A DNA stretch of 64,000 nucleotides, taken from the NCBI GenBank assembly GCA_002841625.1, contig PHAG01000002.1, positions 248,001 through 312,000 of the forward strand, given 5' to 3'. The DNA comes from Firmicutes bacterium HGW-Firmicutes-1 (GTDB lineage Bacteria > Bacillota > Clostridia > Lachnospirales > Vallitaleaceae). The notes beneath the pieces are model-generated. The model ran no database searches. It worked only from the letters and a program-made list of their open reading frames with translations, and was not told where the DNA came from. Below, one piece after another: positions 1 to 7,548 of this stretch (its first letter is position 1; the number at the start of each line of letters is the position of its first letter). The translations under genes and the position numbers were made by a program.

Positions 1-1375
1 TACAATTCTTAGAGATGCACATCAATCTTTGATTGCTACTCGAATGAAAACTGAAAGTATGATTCCAATTATGGAAACAATGGATAAAGTTGGATACCAT
101 TCCGTAGAATGCTGGGGTGGAGCAACCTTTGATTCATGTATTCGTTTCTTAAAAGAAGATCCATGGGATAGACTTCGTATCCTAAGAAAAGGGTTTAAGA
201 ATACAAAATTACAAATGTTATTAAGAGGTCAAAATTTATTAGGGTATAGACATTATGCAGATGATATGGTTGAATATTTTGTGCAAAAATCAATCGCAAA
301 TGGAATTGATATTATTCGTATCTTCGATGCTTTAAATGATCTTAGAAACGTTCAAACTTCAATTGATGCTGCAAGAAAAGAAGGTGGTCATGCTCAAATT
401 GCTATTTCTTATACTTTGAGTGATGTTCATACGTTAGAATTTTATGCAAAAACTGCAAAGACAATAGAAGAAATGGGTGCTGATTCCATTTGTATCAAAG
501 ATATGGCGGGATTATTGGTTCCTTATGCTGCAACAGAATTGATCACTGCACTTAAAGAAACAGTTAAAATTCCAATTGCTATGCATGCTCATTATACGAG
601 TGGAGTTGCAGGAATGACTTACTTAAAAGCAGTTGAAGCAGGTGTAGACATTATTGATACAGCAATGTCTCCATTTTCTATGGGTTCTTCACAACCAGCT
701 ACTGAAGTTATGGTTGAGACCTTCAAAGGAACACCATATGATTCTGGTCTTGATCAAGAAATCCTTGCAAAAGTTGCAGAACATTTTAGACCGCTTAGAG
801 ATGAATCCATTGCATCTGGTTTAATGGATGATAAAGTAATGGGTGTTGACATTAAGGCATTATTATACCAAGTACCAGGTGGTATGTTATCTAACTTAGT
901 ATCACAACTTCAAAAACAAAACCAAATGGATAAATATTATGATGTGTTGAGAGAAATTCCAAAAGTGCGTGCAGACTTCGGTTTCCCACCACTTGTTACA
1001 CCTTCAAGCCAAATTGTTGGTTCTCAAGCAGTATTTAATATCTTAGGCGGAGAACGATATAAAATGGTTACTAAAGAATCAAAAGCTTTGGTGAAAGGCG
1101 AATATGGAACAACTCCAGTACAAATTTCACAAGAAATTATCAAAAAAATCATCGGTGACGAAGAACAAATTACATGTCGTCCTGCTGATTTGTTAAAACC
1201 AGAACTTGCAGCAAATGAAGCAGAAATGAAGAGATTCCAAATTCAAGATGAAGATGTTTTGACATACGCAATGTTCCCTCAAGTTGCACGTGAGTTTTTT
1301 GAATATAGAGAAGCTCAAATGACAAAAGTTGATCCTTCATTAGCAGATAAGGAAAACAAAGTATATCCAGTATAA
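1..1375 (+). CDS. oadA: Oxaloacetate decarboxylase alpha / pyruvate carboxylase subunit B-type carboxyltransferase (5' truncated)
   Basis: Carboxyltransferase that moves CO2 between a biotinyl carrier and pyruvate/oxaloacetate. The frame is open from base 2, so the start lies before the window; from the family I infer about 15-20 residues are missing. The first visible residues are TILRDAHQSLIATRM, the conserved start of the TIM-barrel active site. Metal-binding elements are visible: the Asp in RDAHQS, the Lys in CIKDMAGLL (carbamylated in the family) and the paired His in MHAHYTSG. The carboxyltransferase barrel is followed by the conserved C-terminal region (FPPLVTPSSQIVGSQAVFN), and the protein ends without a biotinyl (MKM) domain. 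It is therefore the form that relies on a separate biotin carrier protein. Partner beta and carrier subunits are not in the window. An intrinsic terminator follows 10 bases after the stop, so this is the last gene of its unit. Family certain; exact substrate direction is not decidable here. Confidence 0.88.
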   Translation, partial: TILRDAHQSLIATRMKTESMIPIMETMDKVGYHSVECWGGATFDSCIRFLKEDPWDRLRILRKGFKNTKLQMLLRGQNLLGYRHYADDMVEYFVQKSIANGIDIIRIFDALNDLRNVQTSIDAARKEGGHAQIAISYTLSDVHTLEFYAKTAKTIEEMGADSICIKDMAGLLVPYAATELITALKETVKIPIAMHAHYTSGVAGMTYLKAVEAGVDIIDTAMSPFSMGSSQPATEVMVETFKGTPYDSGLDQEILAKVAEHFRPLRDESIASGLMDDKVMGVDIKALLYQVPGGMLSNLVSQLQKQNQMDKYYDVLREIPKVRADFGFPPLVTPSSQIVGSQAVFNILGGERYKMVTKESKALVKGEYGTTPVQISQEIIKKIIGDEEQITCRPADLLKPELAANEAEMKRFQIQDEDVLTYAMFPQVAREFFEYREAQMTKVDPSLADKENKVYPV

Positions 1376-1385
1376 ATGTTTCCAG

Positions 1386-1416
1386 AGGACATATCCAAAA
1401 GGGTATGTCCTTTTTT
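1386..1416 (+). terminator. Rho-independent terminator after oadA
   Basis: An 11-bp stem with one G-U pair (1386-1396 with 1401-1411) closes an AAAA loop and runs into six T residues. It sits just after the carboxyltransferase stop codon. Confidence 0.9.
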
Positions 1417-1418
1417 CG

Positions 1419-1680
1419 TGCTACGAAAGTTTTGTATTAGGAATTGGAAAAGGAGCATACAGGGAATGGGAATTTTTGCTCAGCACAGCTGATTTTATTG
1501 TTTACTAGGAAAGTTCTACATATGCAATTGGAAAAGTGGCAGGAAGGTAACGAGAATTTTAACGCTGCGTATAAACAACAAGGTTCTTTAACGCTGCGTA
1601 TAAACAACAAAGTTCTTTAACGCGGCGTATAAACAACAAAGTTCTTTAACGCGGCGTAGCCGATTTTATTGTTTTGCAAT
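1419..1680. repeat. Degenerate tandem array of an approximately 84-bp intergenic unit
   Basis: Two diverged copies of one unit lie head to tail. The block AATTGGAAAAG occurs at 1442 and again at 1526 (84-bp offset), each preceded by a similar run (tacgaaagttttgta / taggaaagttctaca). The block AGCYGATTTTATTG ends each unit, at about 1487 and 1658; that offset is 171 bp because the second unit contains a 29-bp expansion. No convincing coding frame crosses the region. The same blocks recur at 9548-9673 and, inverted and degraded, near 10668-10785. It fills most of the gap between oadA and the RpiR gene. Confidence 0.7.
1561..1656. repeat. 29-bp direct tandem repeat, about 3.3 copies
   Basis: The unit begins AACGCTGCGTATAAACAACA and ends AGGTTCTTT. 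Copies start at 1561, 1590, 1619 and (partial) 1648, an exact 29-base period. Copies 1-2 read CGCTGCG and copies 3-4 read CGCGGCG; other changes are single bases. There are no spacers, so this is not a CRISPR array. It is an expansion inside the second copy of the 84-bp unit. Confidence 0.92.
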
Positions 1681-1707
1681 TTTGTAATGCTTATCATGCA
1701 AAATAGA

Positions 1708-1736
1708 TTGTATTTATAATTGTTATCATATATAAT
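1708..1736 (+). promoter_or_regulatory. Candidate sigma-A promoter for the RpiR-family gene
   Basis: TTGTAT (1708-1713), a 17-base spacer, then a perfect TATAAT (1731-1736). It would give a leader of about 190 nt before the RpiR gene. It lies immediately after the repeat array. Confidence 0.55.
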
Positions 1737-1864
1737 GATGGTATACAAAATCGAAAATAAGTAGGCGAATTTGCAGGAAAAATATTCAAATGCCAATAAA
1801 ATCGTCTAACTACAGTTCTATATTGAAGGTATATGATGAAAATATGAATGAATCGTGTATGTAG

Positions 1865-1905
1865 CATTCATTTTCTGGTAAAACTATAGTATCTCAAAAT
1901 GAATG
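1865..1905. promoter_or_regulatory. Candidate operator: 10-bp inverted repeat upstream of RpiR gene
   Basis: CATTCATTTT (1865-1874) and its perfect complement AAAATGAATG (1896-1905) are separated by 21 bases, 28 bases before the start codon. A further similar half site (ATGAATGAAT) lies near 1843. RpiR proteins bind inverted repeats as dimers or tetramers, so autoregulation is a reasonable inference; a simple mRNA hairpin is the alternative. Confidence 0.35.
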
Positions 1906-1933
1906 ATTAATTGCAAGAATGTGAGGATGAACA

Positions 1934-2848
1934 ATGCACAGACAAAATGATTTAATTAAGAGAATCAATGAAAACTATTCAAAACTCAGCAAAGGCCAGA
2001 AGTTATTAGCGAATTACATTATTGAACATTATGATAAGGCAGTCTTCTTAACTGCTGCTAGGTTAGGATCCATAGTCGGTGTTAGTGAATCCACAGTAGT
2101 AAGATTTGCAAATGAGTTAGACTATGATGGATATCCAAAGCTACAAAGAGCGTTAGAAGAGTTAGTAAAAAACAAATTAACATCTATACAGAGAATGGAA
2201 GTCACTTCTGATCGAATCGATAAAACTCATGTTTTAAAATCAGTTCTTCAATCCGATGCTGAAAAAATTAAACATACTCTTGAAGAAATAGAGCCAGAAG
2301 TATTTGATCAAGCGATAGATATGATTTTGAATGCGAAAACTATTTATATCTTAGGTGTTAGGAGTAGCGCATCGTTAGCTAGTTTTATGGGATTTTATTT
2401 TAATCTAGTTTTTGATAACGTAAAATTAATACATACTAACAGTGTAAGTGAAATGTTTGAGCAAATATATAGATTAGGGAAAGAAGATGTTGTAATAGGT
2501 ATTAGTTTCCCTAGATATTCAAAGAGAACGTTGAAGGCTATGGAATTTGCTAGATCAAGAGAAGCGAAGGTAATTGTAATTACGGATAGTCCATTATCCC
2601 CTATGATACAATTTTCAGATTGTAGCTTAATAGCTAGAAGCGATATGGCATCCTTTGTTGACTCACTTGTAGCTCCCTTAAGTGTTATAAATGCACTTAT
2701 AGTAGCACTTTGTATAAAAAAGAAGGATACTGTTTTAGCATCTCTTGAAAATTTAGAAACAATATGGTCTGAATATCAAGTATATGATAATGATGAAGAG
2801 CTAAAAATTAATTACAATCTTAATTTAGAAAAAAAAGAAGAAATATAG
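1934..2848 (+). CDS. MurR/RpiR family transcriptional regulator (HTH + SIS domain)
   Basis: A 304-residue DNA-binding regulator, the usual family length. Residues about 1-77 form the HTH_6 domain; the recognition region includes IVGVSESTVVRFANELDYDG. Residues about 120-260 form a SIS sugar-phosphate-binding fold with the typical IYILGVRSSASLA and DVVIGISFPRYSKRT segments. Family members sense phosphosugars or related metabolites and control sugar or amino-sugar catabolism. No sugar gene is adjacent; the downstream flavoprotein follows after only 12 bases and is probably co-transcribed. A GTGAGGATGA ribosome site precedes the ATG, and a 10-bp inverted repeat upstream could be its operator. Ligand unknown. 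Confidence 0.88.
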   Translation: MHRQNDLIKRINENYSKLSKGQKLLANYIIEHYDKAVFLTAARLGSIVGVSESTVVRFANELDYDGYPKLQRALEELVKNKLTSIQRMEVTSDRIDKTHVLKSVLQSDAEKIKHTLEEIEPEVFDQAIDMILNAKTIYILGVRSSASLASFMGFYFNLVFDNVKLIHTNSVSEMFEQIYRLGKEDVVIGISFPRYSKRTLKAMEFARSREAKVIVITDSPLSPMIQFSDCSLIARSDMASFVDSLVAPLSVINALIVALCIKKKDTVLASLENLETIWSEYQVYDNDEELKINYNLNLEKKEEI

Positions 2849-2860
2849 CAGGAGAAAATT

Positions 2861-4093
2861 ATGAATCAAGTCCTCGTCATTGGTGGCGGCCCAGCAGGTA
2901 TGATGGCTGCCATTATGGCTGCTAGAAATAACAATCAAGTTATTTTATTAGAAAAGAATGATAAACTCGGCAAGAAGCTTTTTATTACAGGCAAAGGTCG
3001 ATGCAATATTACAAATGTTAGTGATGTTGAAGGACTACTACAGAGTACTTTAACCAATAGAAAATTTCTGTACAGCGCATATTATGGCTTTGATAGCCAG
3101 GCATTATTAGATTTTTTTGAAAAGCTTGGATTAAAAACAAAGGTTGAAAGAGGAAATAGGGCTTTTCCACTAAGTGATAAATCATCGGATGTGATTAAGG
3201 TACTTCAGAATGAAATAGAAAGATTGGGAATTGAAATATATTTTAAAAGCGAAGTAATCGACATAGTGTTGGAGCAAGGGCGAATAACTCAGGTTATAAC
3301 AAAAAATCAAGTGTTTGATTGTAATAAAGTGATTATAGCAACAGGTGGTTTATCTTATGAATTAACAGGTTCAACAGGAGATGGCTATCGCTTAGCAAAG
3401 AAACTTGGACATAAAGTTGTTCAACTAACACCTGGGTTGGTACCCATTGAGACGAAAGAGCCCTGGATCAAGAAATTACAAGGACTTTCCCTTAAGAACG
3501 TTAGTATTCAAATAATCAGTAATCAAAAAGGACAGTCTAAGCTTTTATATGAAGATTTTGGTGAAATGCTATTTACACATTATGGATTGTCTGGACCATT
3601 GATATTGAGTGGTAGTAGTTTTTTGCCTAAGGAAAATGTAAATGGTATTAGAGTAATCATCGATTTAAAACCATCTTTATCTATTGAACAATTAGATGCA
3701 AGAATTCTTCGCGATTTTGATAAAAATTCAAGGAAACAATTTTGCAATTCCCTAGATGACTTATTACCACAGAAGCTTATTCCTATTATCATCGAATTAT
3801 CAGGTATAGATGAAAGATCAAGAGTTGATCAAATTACAAAAGAAGAGAGAAAAAATCTTGTTCAAATATTAAAGAATCTAGAGTGTACAATAGAGAGTAG
3901 AAGACAATATAATGAAGCCATTATAACAAGAGGTGGTATTGATGTTAAGGAAATAAATCCGAATACAATGTCATCCAAACTTGTTGATGGTTTGTATTTT
4001 GTTGGAGAGGTATTAGATCTTGATGCTTTAACTGGAGGATTTAATCTGCAAATAGCTTTTTCAACAGGATATTTAGCGGGAATATCAATTTAA
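2861..4093 (+). CDS. HI0933/BaiN-type NAD(P)/FAD-dependent oxidoreductase
   Basis: A 410-residue flavoprotein of the HI0933 family, a usual length. The N-terminal FAD dinucleotide motif is GGGPAGMMAAIMAA, followed by LEKNDKLGKKLFITGKGRCN, a family hallmark. The C-terminal GGIDVKEINPNTMSSKLVDG and GLYFVGEVLDLDALTGGFNL segments are the second FAD-contacting region. Members are annotated as aminoacetone-oxidase-like or bile-acid reductase-like enzymes; the physiological substrate is generally unknown. In Clostridia this gene is commonly near cmk and ispH, as here. RBS AGGAGA precedes the ATG. A 144-bp structured repeat begins exactly at its stop codon. Confidence 0.85.
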   Translation: MNQVLVIGGGPAGMMAAIMAARNNNQVILLEKNDKLGKKLFITGKGRCNITNVSDVEGLLQSTLTNRKFLYSAYYGFDSQALLDFFEKLGLKTKVERGNRAFPLSDKSSDVIKVLQNEIERLGIEIYFKSEVIDIVLEQGRITQVITKNQVFDCNKVIIATGGLSYELTGSTGDGYRLAKKLGHKVVQLTPGLVPIETKEPWIKKLQGLSLKNVSIQIISNQKGQSKLLYEDFGEMLFTHYGLSGPLILSGSSFLPKENVNGIRVIIDLKPSLSIEQLDARILRDFDKNSRKQFCNSLDDLLPQKLIPIIIELSGIDERSRVDQITKEERKNLVQILKNLECTIESRRQYNEAIITRGGIDVKEINPNTMSSKLVDGLYFVGEVLDLDALTGGFNLQIAFSTGYLAGISI

Positions 4094-4234
4094 CTGAATA
4101 GAATTAGTTCCCCCACTTTTTAAGTGGGGGAACTAATTCCAACATCGGTGGGGGTGGGGGCCCCCACCGATGTGCAAGCGAAGCTTGCATTCGGTTACGA
4201 AACCGTAGCGAATGCGGAGGTTTTGTAACATTGA
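4091..4234 (+). repeat. Dispersed structured intergenic repeat, copy A (multi-hairpin)
   Basis: About 144 bases nearly identical to copy B at 60183-60319. Order of elements: GAATTAGTTCCCCCAC paired with GTGGGGGAACTAATTC; ACATCGGTGGGGG paired with CCCCCACCGATGT; GCAAGCGAAGCTTGC; then GCATTCGGTTACGAAACCG...CGAATGC. It ends GGAGGTTTTGTAACATTGA. The repeat starts at the TAA stop of the flavoprotein gene, just as copy B starts at the TAA of hisC. No coding capacity is evident. It may be a REP/MITE-like element or act as an RNA structure in the mRNA. Confidence 0.85.
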
Positions 4235-4352
4235 CGCTAATAACACAAAGATAGCATTTTGCTTATAGTTACTTCGATACTATTTGAGGTCACGAGCTCG
4301 TTGCTTATAAATGCGGCGCGAGTATCAATTAAATAAGGTAGGAGAAAACACA

Positions 4353-4712
4353 ATGATATCAGTAAGAGGTGCAATAGTAATAAATGAAAATACGAAAGAG
4401 AGCATCTTAAGTGGAACAAAAAGTATGCTAGAAAAGATTATAGTAGATAATGAAATAGAAATTGATGATATCCTATCGATTATTTTTTCAGCAACAAGAG
4501 ATTTAACAGCATCCTACCCAGCACCAGTTGCTAGAGACCTTGGAATACTTCATGCAAGCTTACTATGCGTTCAAGAAATGTACGTTGAAAATAGTATGGC
4601 AATGTGTATTAGAGTCTTGATGAATGTAAATAAAGAATGTTGCCAAAAAGATGTAAAACACGTATACTTAAATGGTGCTGAAAGCTTAAGACCTGATTTA
4701 AATGATAAGTAA
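4353..4712 (+). CDS. aroH: Chorismate mutase, AroH type
   Basis: Converts chorismate to prephenate on the way to phenylalanine and tyrosine. The 119-residue product matches the short trimeric AroH fold: ISVRGAIVINENTKESI at the N terminus, IIFSATRDLTASYPA in the middle, then CIRVLMNVN and VKHVYLNGAESLRPDL at the C terminus. The active-site Arg (VRGA) and the HVYLxGA..LRPDL signature are present. An upstream in-frame ATG at 4311 lacks a ribosome site; ATG 4353 follows GGTAGGAG and gives the normal family start, so I chose it. It precedes cmk by 43 bases in the same orientation and is likely in the same unit. Upstream lies the multi-hairpin repeat. Confidence 0.92.
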   Translation: MISVRGAIVINENTKESILSGTKSMLEKIIVDNEIEIDDILSIIFSATRDLTASYPAPVARDLGILHASLLCVQEMYVENSMAMCIRVLMNVNKECCQKDVKHVYLNGAESLRPDLNDK

Positions 4713-4755
4713 ATGGAAATGATATTTCTATAATAATAATAATTGGAGTTTAACT

Positions 4756-5424
4756 ATGAAGACATTTAGCATTGCCATTGATGGACCAGCTGGAGCTGGG
4801 AAAAGCACCATTGCAAGAATGGTTTCCAAAAAACTAAATTATATTTATGTTGATACAGGTGCAATGTACAGAGCTTTTGGACTATATTGCTTAGAAAATA
4901 ATATTCCACTCAGTGAAGACAGTATTAGCTCTATTGTTGATGATGTAGATATTACAATTGAATATGATGATGATGAACAGCAAGTAATATTGAATGGTAG
5001 AAACGTTAATGTATTTATTCGATCAAGTGAGGCTTCTCATATGGCATCTGCAATTTCTGTATATAAGAGTGTTCGATTAAAGTTAGTAGACCTACAAAGA
5101 AAATTAGCTGAGAATGCGAATGTTGTAATGGACGGTAGGGATATTGGCACCTACGTGCTTCCAAATGCAAGTTTAAAAATATACTTAAATGCGAGTGTTG
5201 CAGTAAGAGCAGATAGAAGATGTAAGGAATTACATGAAAGAGGTATTGATACCGAGGTTGACTTAATAAAAGAAGAAATAATCGATAGAGATACTAGAGA
5301 TATGAACAGAGAATTTGCACCACTTAGGAAAGCTCATGATGCAATTGAACTTGATACTTCAACTATGAATATTTCCCAAGTGACAGAAAAAATTGTAATG
5401 CTATTTGAAGAAAAGGAAAAGTAA
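4756..5424 (+). CDS. cmk: (d)CMP kinase
   Basis: Phosphorylates CMP and dCMP with ATP in pyrimidine nucleotide recycling. The 222-residue protein has the P-loop GPAGAGKS at residues 10-17, the substrate-binding YVDTGAMYRAFG segment, VMDGRDIGTYVLPNA (nucleotide-monophosphate contact) and the lid-region RDTRDMNREFAPLRKA near the C terminus. Length and motif order are normal. RBS TGGAG precedes the ATG. ispH begins 3 bases after the stop, so the two are almost certainly translated from one mRNA; a cmk-ispH-rpsA cluster is typical of Clostridia. Confidence 0.96.
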   Translation: MKTFSIAIDGPAGAGKSTIARMVSKKLNYIYVDTGAMYRAFGLYCLENNIPLSEDSISSIVDDVDITIEYDDDEQQVILNGRNVNVFIRSSEASHMASAISVYKSVRLKLVDLQRKLAENANVVMDGRDIGTYVLPNASLKIYLNASVAVRADRRCKELHERGIDTEVDLIKEEIIDRDTRDMNREFAPLRKAHDAIELDTSTMNISQVTEKIVMLFEEKEK

Positions 5425-5427
5425 TAT

Positions 5428-6276
5428 ATGGAGATCATTGTTGCTAAAACAGCTGGTTTTTGTTTTGGAGTAGACAAAGCCATACAAAAAGTGAATAAAT
5501 TTATTGGTAAGGAAGTTATTTATACATATGGACCAATTATCCATAATCAGCAGGTCGTTAAGGATTTTGAGTCAAAGGGAGTTAAGGTTATTGACGATTT
5601 AGTTGAATTAGATAATATGCCGCTCGGAACGATCATTATTCGAAGCCATGGTGCTGGAAAGAATGACATTGATATCATGAGAAGCAAGGGCTTTAAAATA
5701 ATTGATGCCACATGTCCCTATGTGAAAAGAATTCATAGAATCGTTGAGGAATCAAGTCAACAAGGTAATAAAGTTATTATCATTGGCAGTCCTACACACC
5801 CAGAAGTAATTGGTATTAAAGGTTGGAGTAGTCAGAAGGTTAATATCATCGAAAATATCCAAGATATTGATGCTATAGTAATAGGTGAAGAAGATACTTT
5901 TTGCTTAGTTACCCAAACTACCTTCAATTTTTTAAAATACAAAGAAATTGTGAATAAATTGCAAAAAAGTGAAATTCATGTTATGATATACGAGACAATA
6001 TGTAGTGCCACAGAAGAAAGGCAAATGGAAGCTATTGAATTATCAAAAATAGCTACCAAAATGATCGTTATTGGCGGTAAACACAGTTCAAATACTCAAA
6101 AACTCTATCATATATGTAAAACCCAATGTAAGGATACTTATTACATTGAGACAGCAGAAGATTTGGTGTTGAATGTTTTTGACGATAATGATATTATAGG
6201 AATAACGGCAGGAGCGTCAACTCCAAAGAACATAATTGAGGAGGTCATTTTAAATGTCAGAAGAACAAAGCTTTGA
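5428..6276 (+). CDS. ispH: 4-hydroxy-3-methylbut-2-enyl diphosphate reductase
   Basis: Last enzyme of the MEP isoprenoid pathway, reducing HMBPP to IPP and DMAPP with a 4Fe-4S cluster. The 282-residue product carries the three cluster cysteines: C12 (AGFCFGVDKA), C96 (DATCPYVKR) and C192 (TICSATEERQ). The substrate-contacting histidines lie in GPIIHNQQV and SPTHPEV, and VIGGKHSSNT and TAGASTP are the usual C-terminal motifs. Its last 23 bases overlap the S1-domain gene in another frame. In several Clostridia these two proteins are fused; here they are separate but overlapping. Dxs, from the start of the same pathway, is encoded at 25998. Confidence 0.96.
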   Translation: MEIIVAKTAGFCFGVDKAIQKVNKFIGKEVIYTYGPIIHNQQVVKDFESKGVKVIDDLVELDNMPLGTIIIRSHGAGKNDIDIMRSKGFKIIDATCPYVKRIHRIVEESSQQGNKVIIIGSPTHPEVIGIKGWSSQKVNIIENIQDIDAIVIGEEDTFCLVTQTTFNFLKYKEIVNKLQKSEIHVMIYETICSATEERQMEAIELSKIATKMIVIGGKHSSNTQKLYHICKTQCKDTYYIETAEDLVLNVFDDNDIIGITAGASTPKNIIEEVILNVRRTKL

Positions 6277-7498
6277 ACAAATGTTGGAGGAGTCTTTAAT
6301 AGCGATTCGTAGAGGAGAGGTTATTGAAGGCACAGTAATTGGCGTTAATGATGACGAAATCTATGTCAACATTGGTTATAAATCAGACGGCATTATACCT
6401 AAGAGTGAATTTTCTAATTTTCCTTCTGTTAGCTTAAGAGACAGTGTGAAAGAAGGAGATAAGATTAGAGCGAAGGTTCTGAAAGTAAACGATGGTGAAG
6501 GACAAGTATTATTAACGTATAAGAGATTACAAACCGAAGAAGGACTTAAGAAAGTTGAGAAGCTTTGTAAATCTAAAGAAGAAGTAACCGGTAAAGTTTC
6601 ACTTGTTCTTGAAGGTGGATTGATTGTTATCATTGATGAAGTTAGAGTTTTTATTCCTGCTTCATTAGTTTCAGATTCATATGTCACAGATTTACAAGCG
6701 TACAAAAATCAAGAGATTACTTTTGTTATTACTGAAGTGAATCAAAAGAAAAATAGAATTATTGGTAATAGACGTATTCTTTTAGAACATGAAAAGAATA
6801 TTTTACAAGCGGAAACCTTTAAAACTCTTGCAGAAGGTGCAGTTTTAAATGGAGAAGTTAAAAATATTACTGATTATGGTGTATTTGTTAACCTCAAGGG
6901 AGTAGATGGACTAGTTCATATCTCCGAATTATCATGGGGTAGAGTTAAGTCTCCTAAGGATGTTGTAAAGGTTGGAGATATTGTTAAGGTTAAGGTTATT
7001 TCTATTAACATGGAAAAGAAAAAAGTTTCCTTAACGATGAAATTTCCAGAAGACAATCCATGGAACAATGCAGAACAAAAATATGCTGTAGGCAATGTTG
7101 TTGAAGGTAGAGTAGCTAGGATGACCGAATTTGGCGCATTTATTGAGCTTGAGGTTGGAGTAGATGCTTTATTACATGTATCACAAATTTCTGTAAAGCA
7201 TATTGAAAAGCCAAAGGATATTCTTAAAATCGGACAAACAGTTACTGCGAAGGTTACTGAATTAGATTTAGATGGCAAGAAAATCAGCTTATCAATTAAA
7301 GCTTTAGAATCAGATAAAGAAGTGGAAACTGAAGTTCAAGAAACAGAAGTTCAAGAAATCGTAACTCCAGTAGAAACACAAGTGGTAGACCAAGAAGAGC
7401 CACAAGTAGTAGATCAAGAAGAGCCACAAGTAGTAGAACAAGAAGAACCTCAAGCAAGCGAAGATGAGACGTTAAACGACTCAAATGATCAAGCATAA
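6254..7498 (+). CDS. rpsA: S1 RNA-binding domain protein (ribosomal protein S1 homologue)
   Basis: A 414-residue protein with four S1/OB-fold repeats: about residues 17-86 (GTVIGVNDDEIYVNIGYKSD), 105-172 (GKVSLVLEGGLIVII), 195-264 (GEVKNITDYGVFVNLKGVDG) and 280-350 (GRVARMTEFGAFIELEVGVD). Repeats 3 and 4 are the best conserved; repeat 2 is diverged. Firmicute S1 homologues have four repeats, against six in E. coli, and are thought to bind mRNA or the ribosome. The last 60 residues are acidic and low complexity, including three copies of an 8-residue VVDQEEPQ unit. Start ATG 6254 follows GAGGAGG inside the 3' end of ispH, which implies translational coupling. Confidence 0.92.
   Translation: MSEEQSFEQMLEESLIAIRRGEVIEGTVIGVNDDEIYVNIGYKSDGIIPKSEFSNFPSVSLRDSVKEGDKIRAKVLKVNDGEGQVLLTYKRLQTEEGLKKVEKLCKSKEEVTGKVSLVLEGGLIVIIDEVRVFIPASLVSDSYVTDLQAYKNQEITFVITEVNQKKNRIIGNRRILLEHEKNILQAETFKTLAEGAVLNGEVKNITDYGVFVNLKGVDGLVHISELSWGRVKSPKDVVKVGDIVKVKVISINMEKKKVSLTMKFPEDNPWNNAEQKYAVGNVVEGRVARMTEFGAFIELEVGVDALLHVSQISVKHIEKPKDILKIGQTVTAKVTELDLDGKKISLSIKALESDKEVETEVQETEVQEIVTPVETQVVDQEEPQVVDQEEPQVVEQEEPQASEDETLNDSNDQA
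7381..7452 (+). repeat. 24-bp in-frame tandem repeat in the S1-protein tail
   Basis: Three copies (7381-7404, 7405-7428, 7429-7452) encode a repeated acidic octapeptide (VVDQEEPQ type). The period equals eight codons, so copy number can change without shifting the frame. It lies downstream of all S1 domains in a probably disordered tail. Confidence 0.9.
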
Positions 7499-7548
7499 AT
7501 TGGGCAAAAAAGTGCTTATATTCGACTAATTTTTGGAGGATTTCATTG

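Noticed and set aside
1561-1656. Possible CRISPR array with 29-bp repeats
   Set aside because: The 29-bp copies are directly adjacent with no spacers, and no cas gene is nearby.
4237-4419. Minus-strand open frame of 60 codons
   Set aside because: It overlaps the aroH start and leader, with low-complexity Leu/Ser/His sequence and no RBS; an antisense shadow.
6376-7496. Three long antisense frames across the S1-domain gene
   Set aside because: They mirror the codon bias of the strongly supported S1 gene and have no motifs or ribosome sites.
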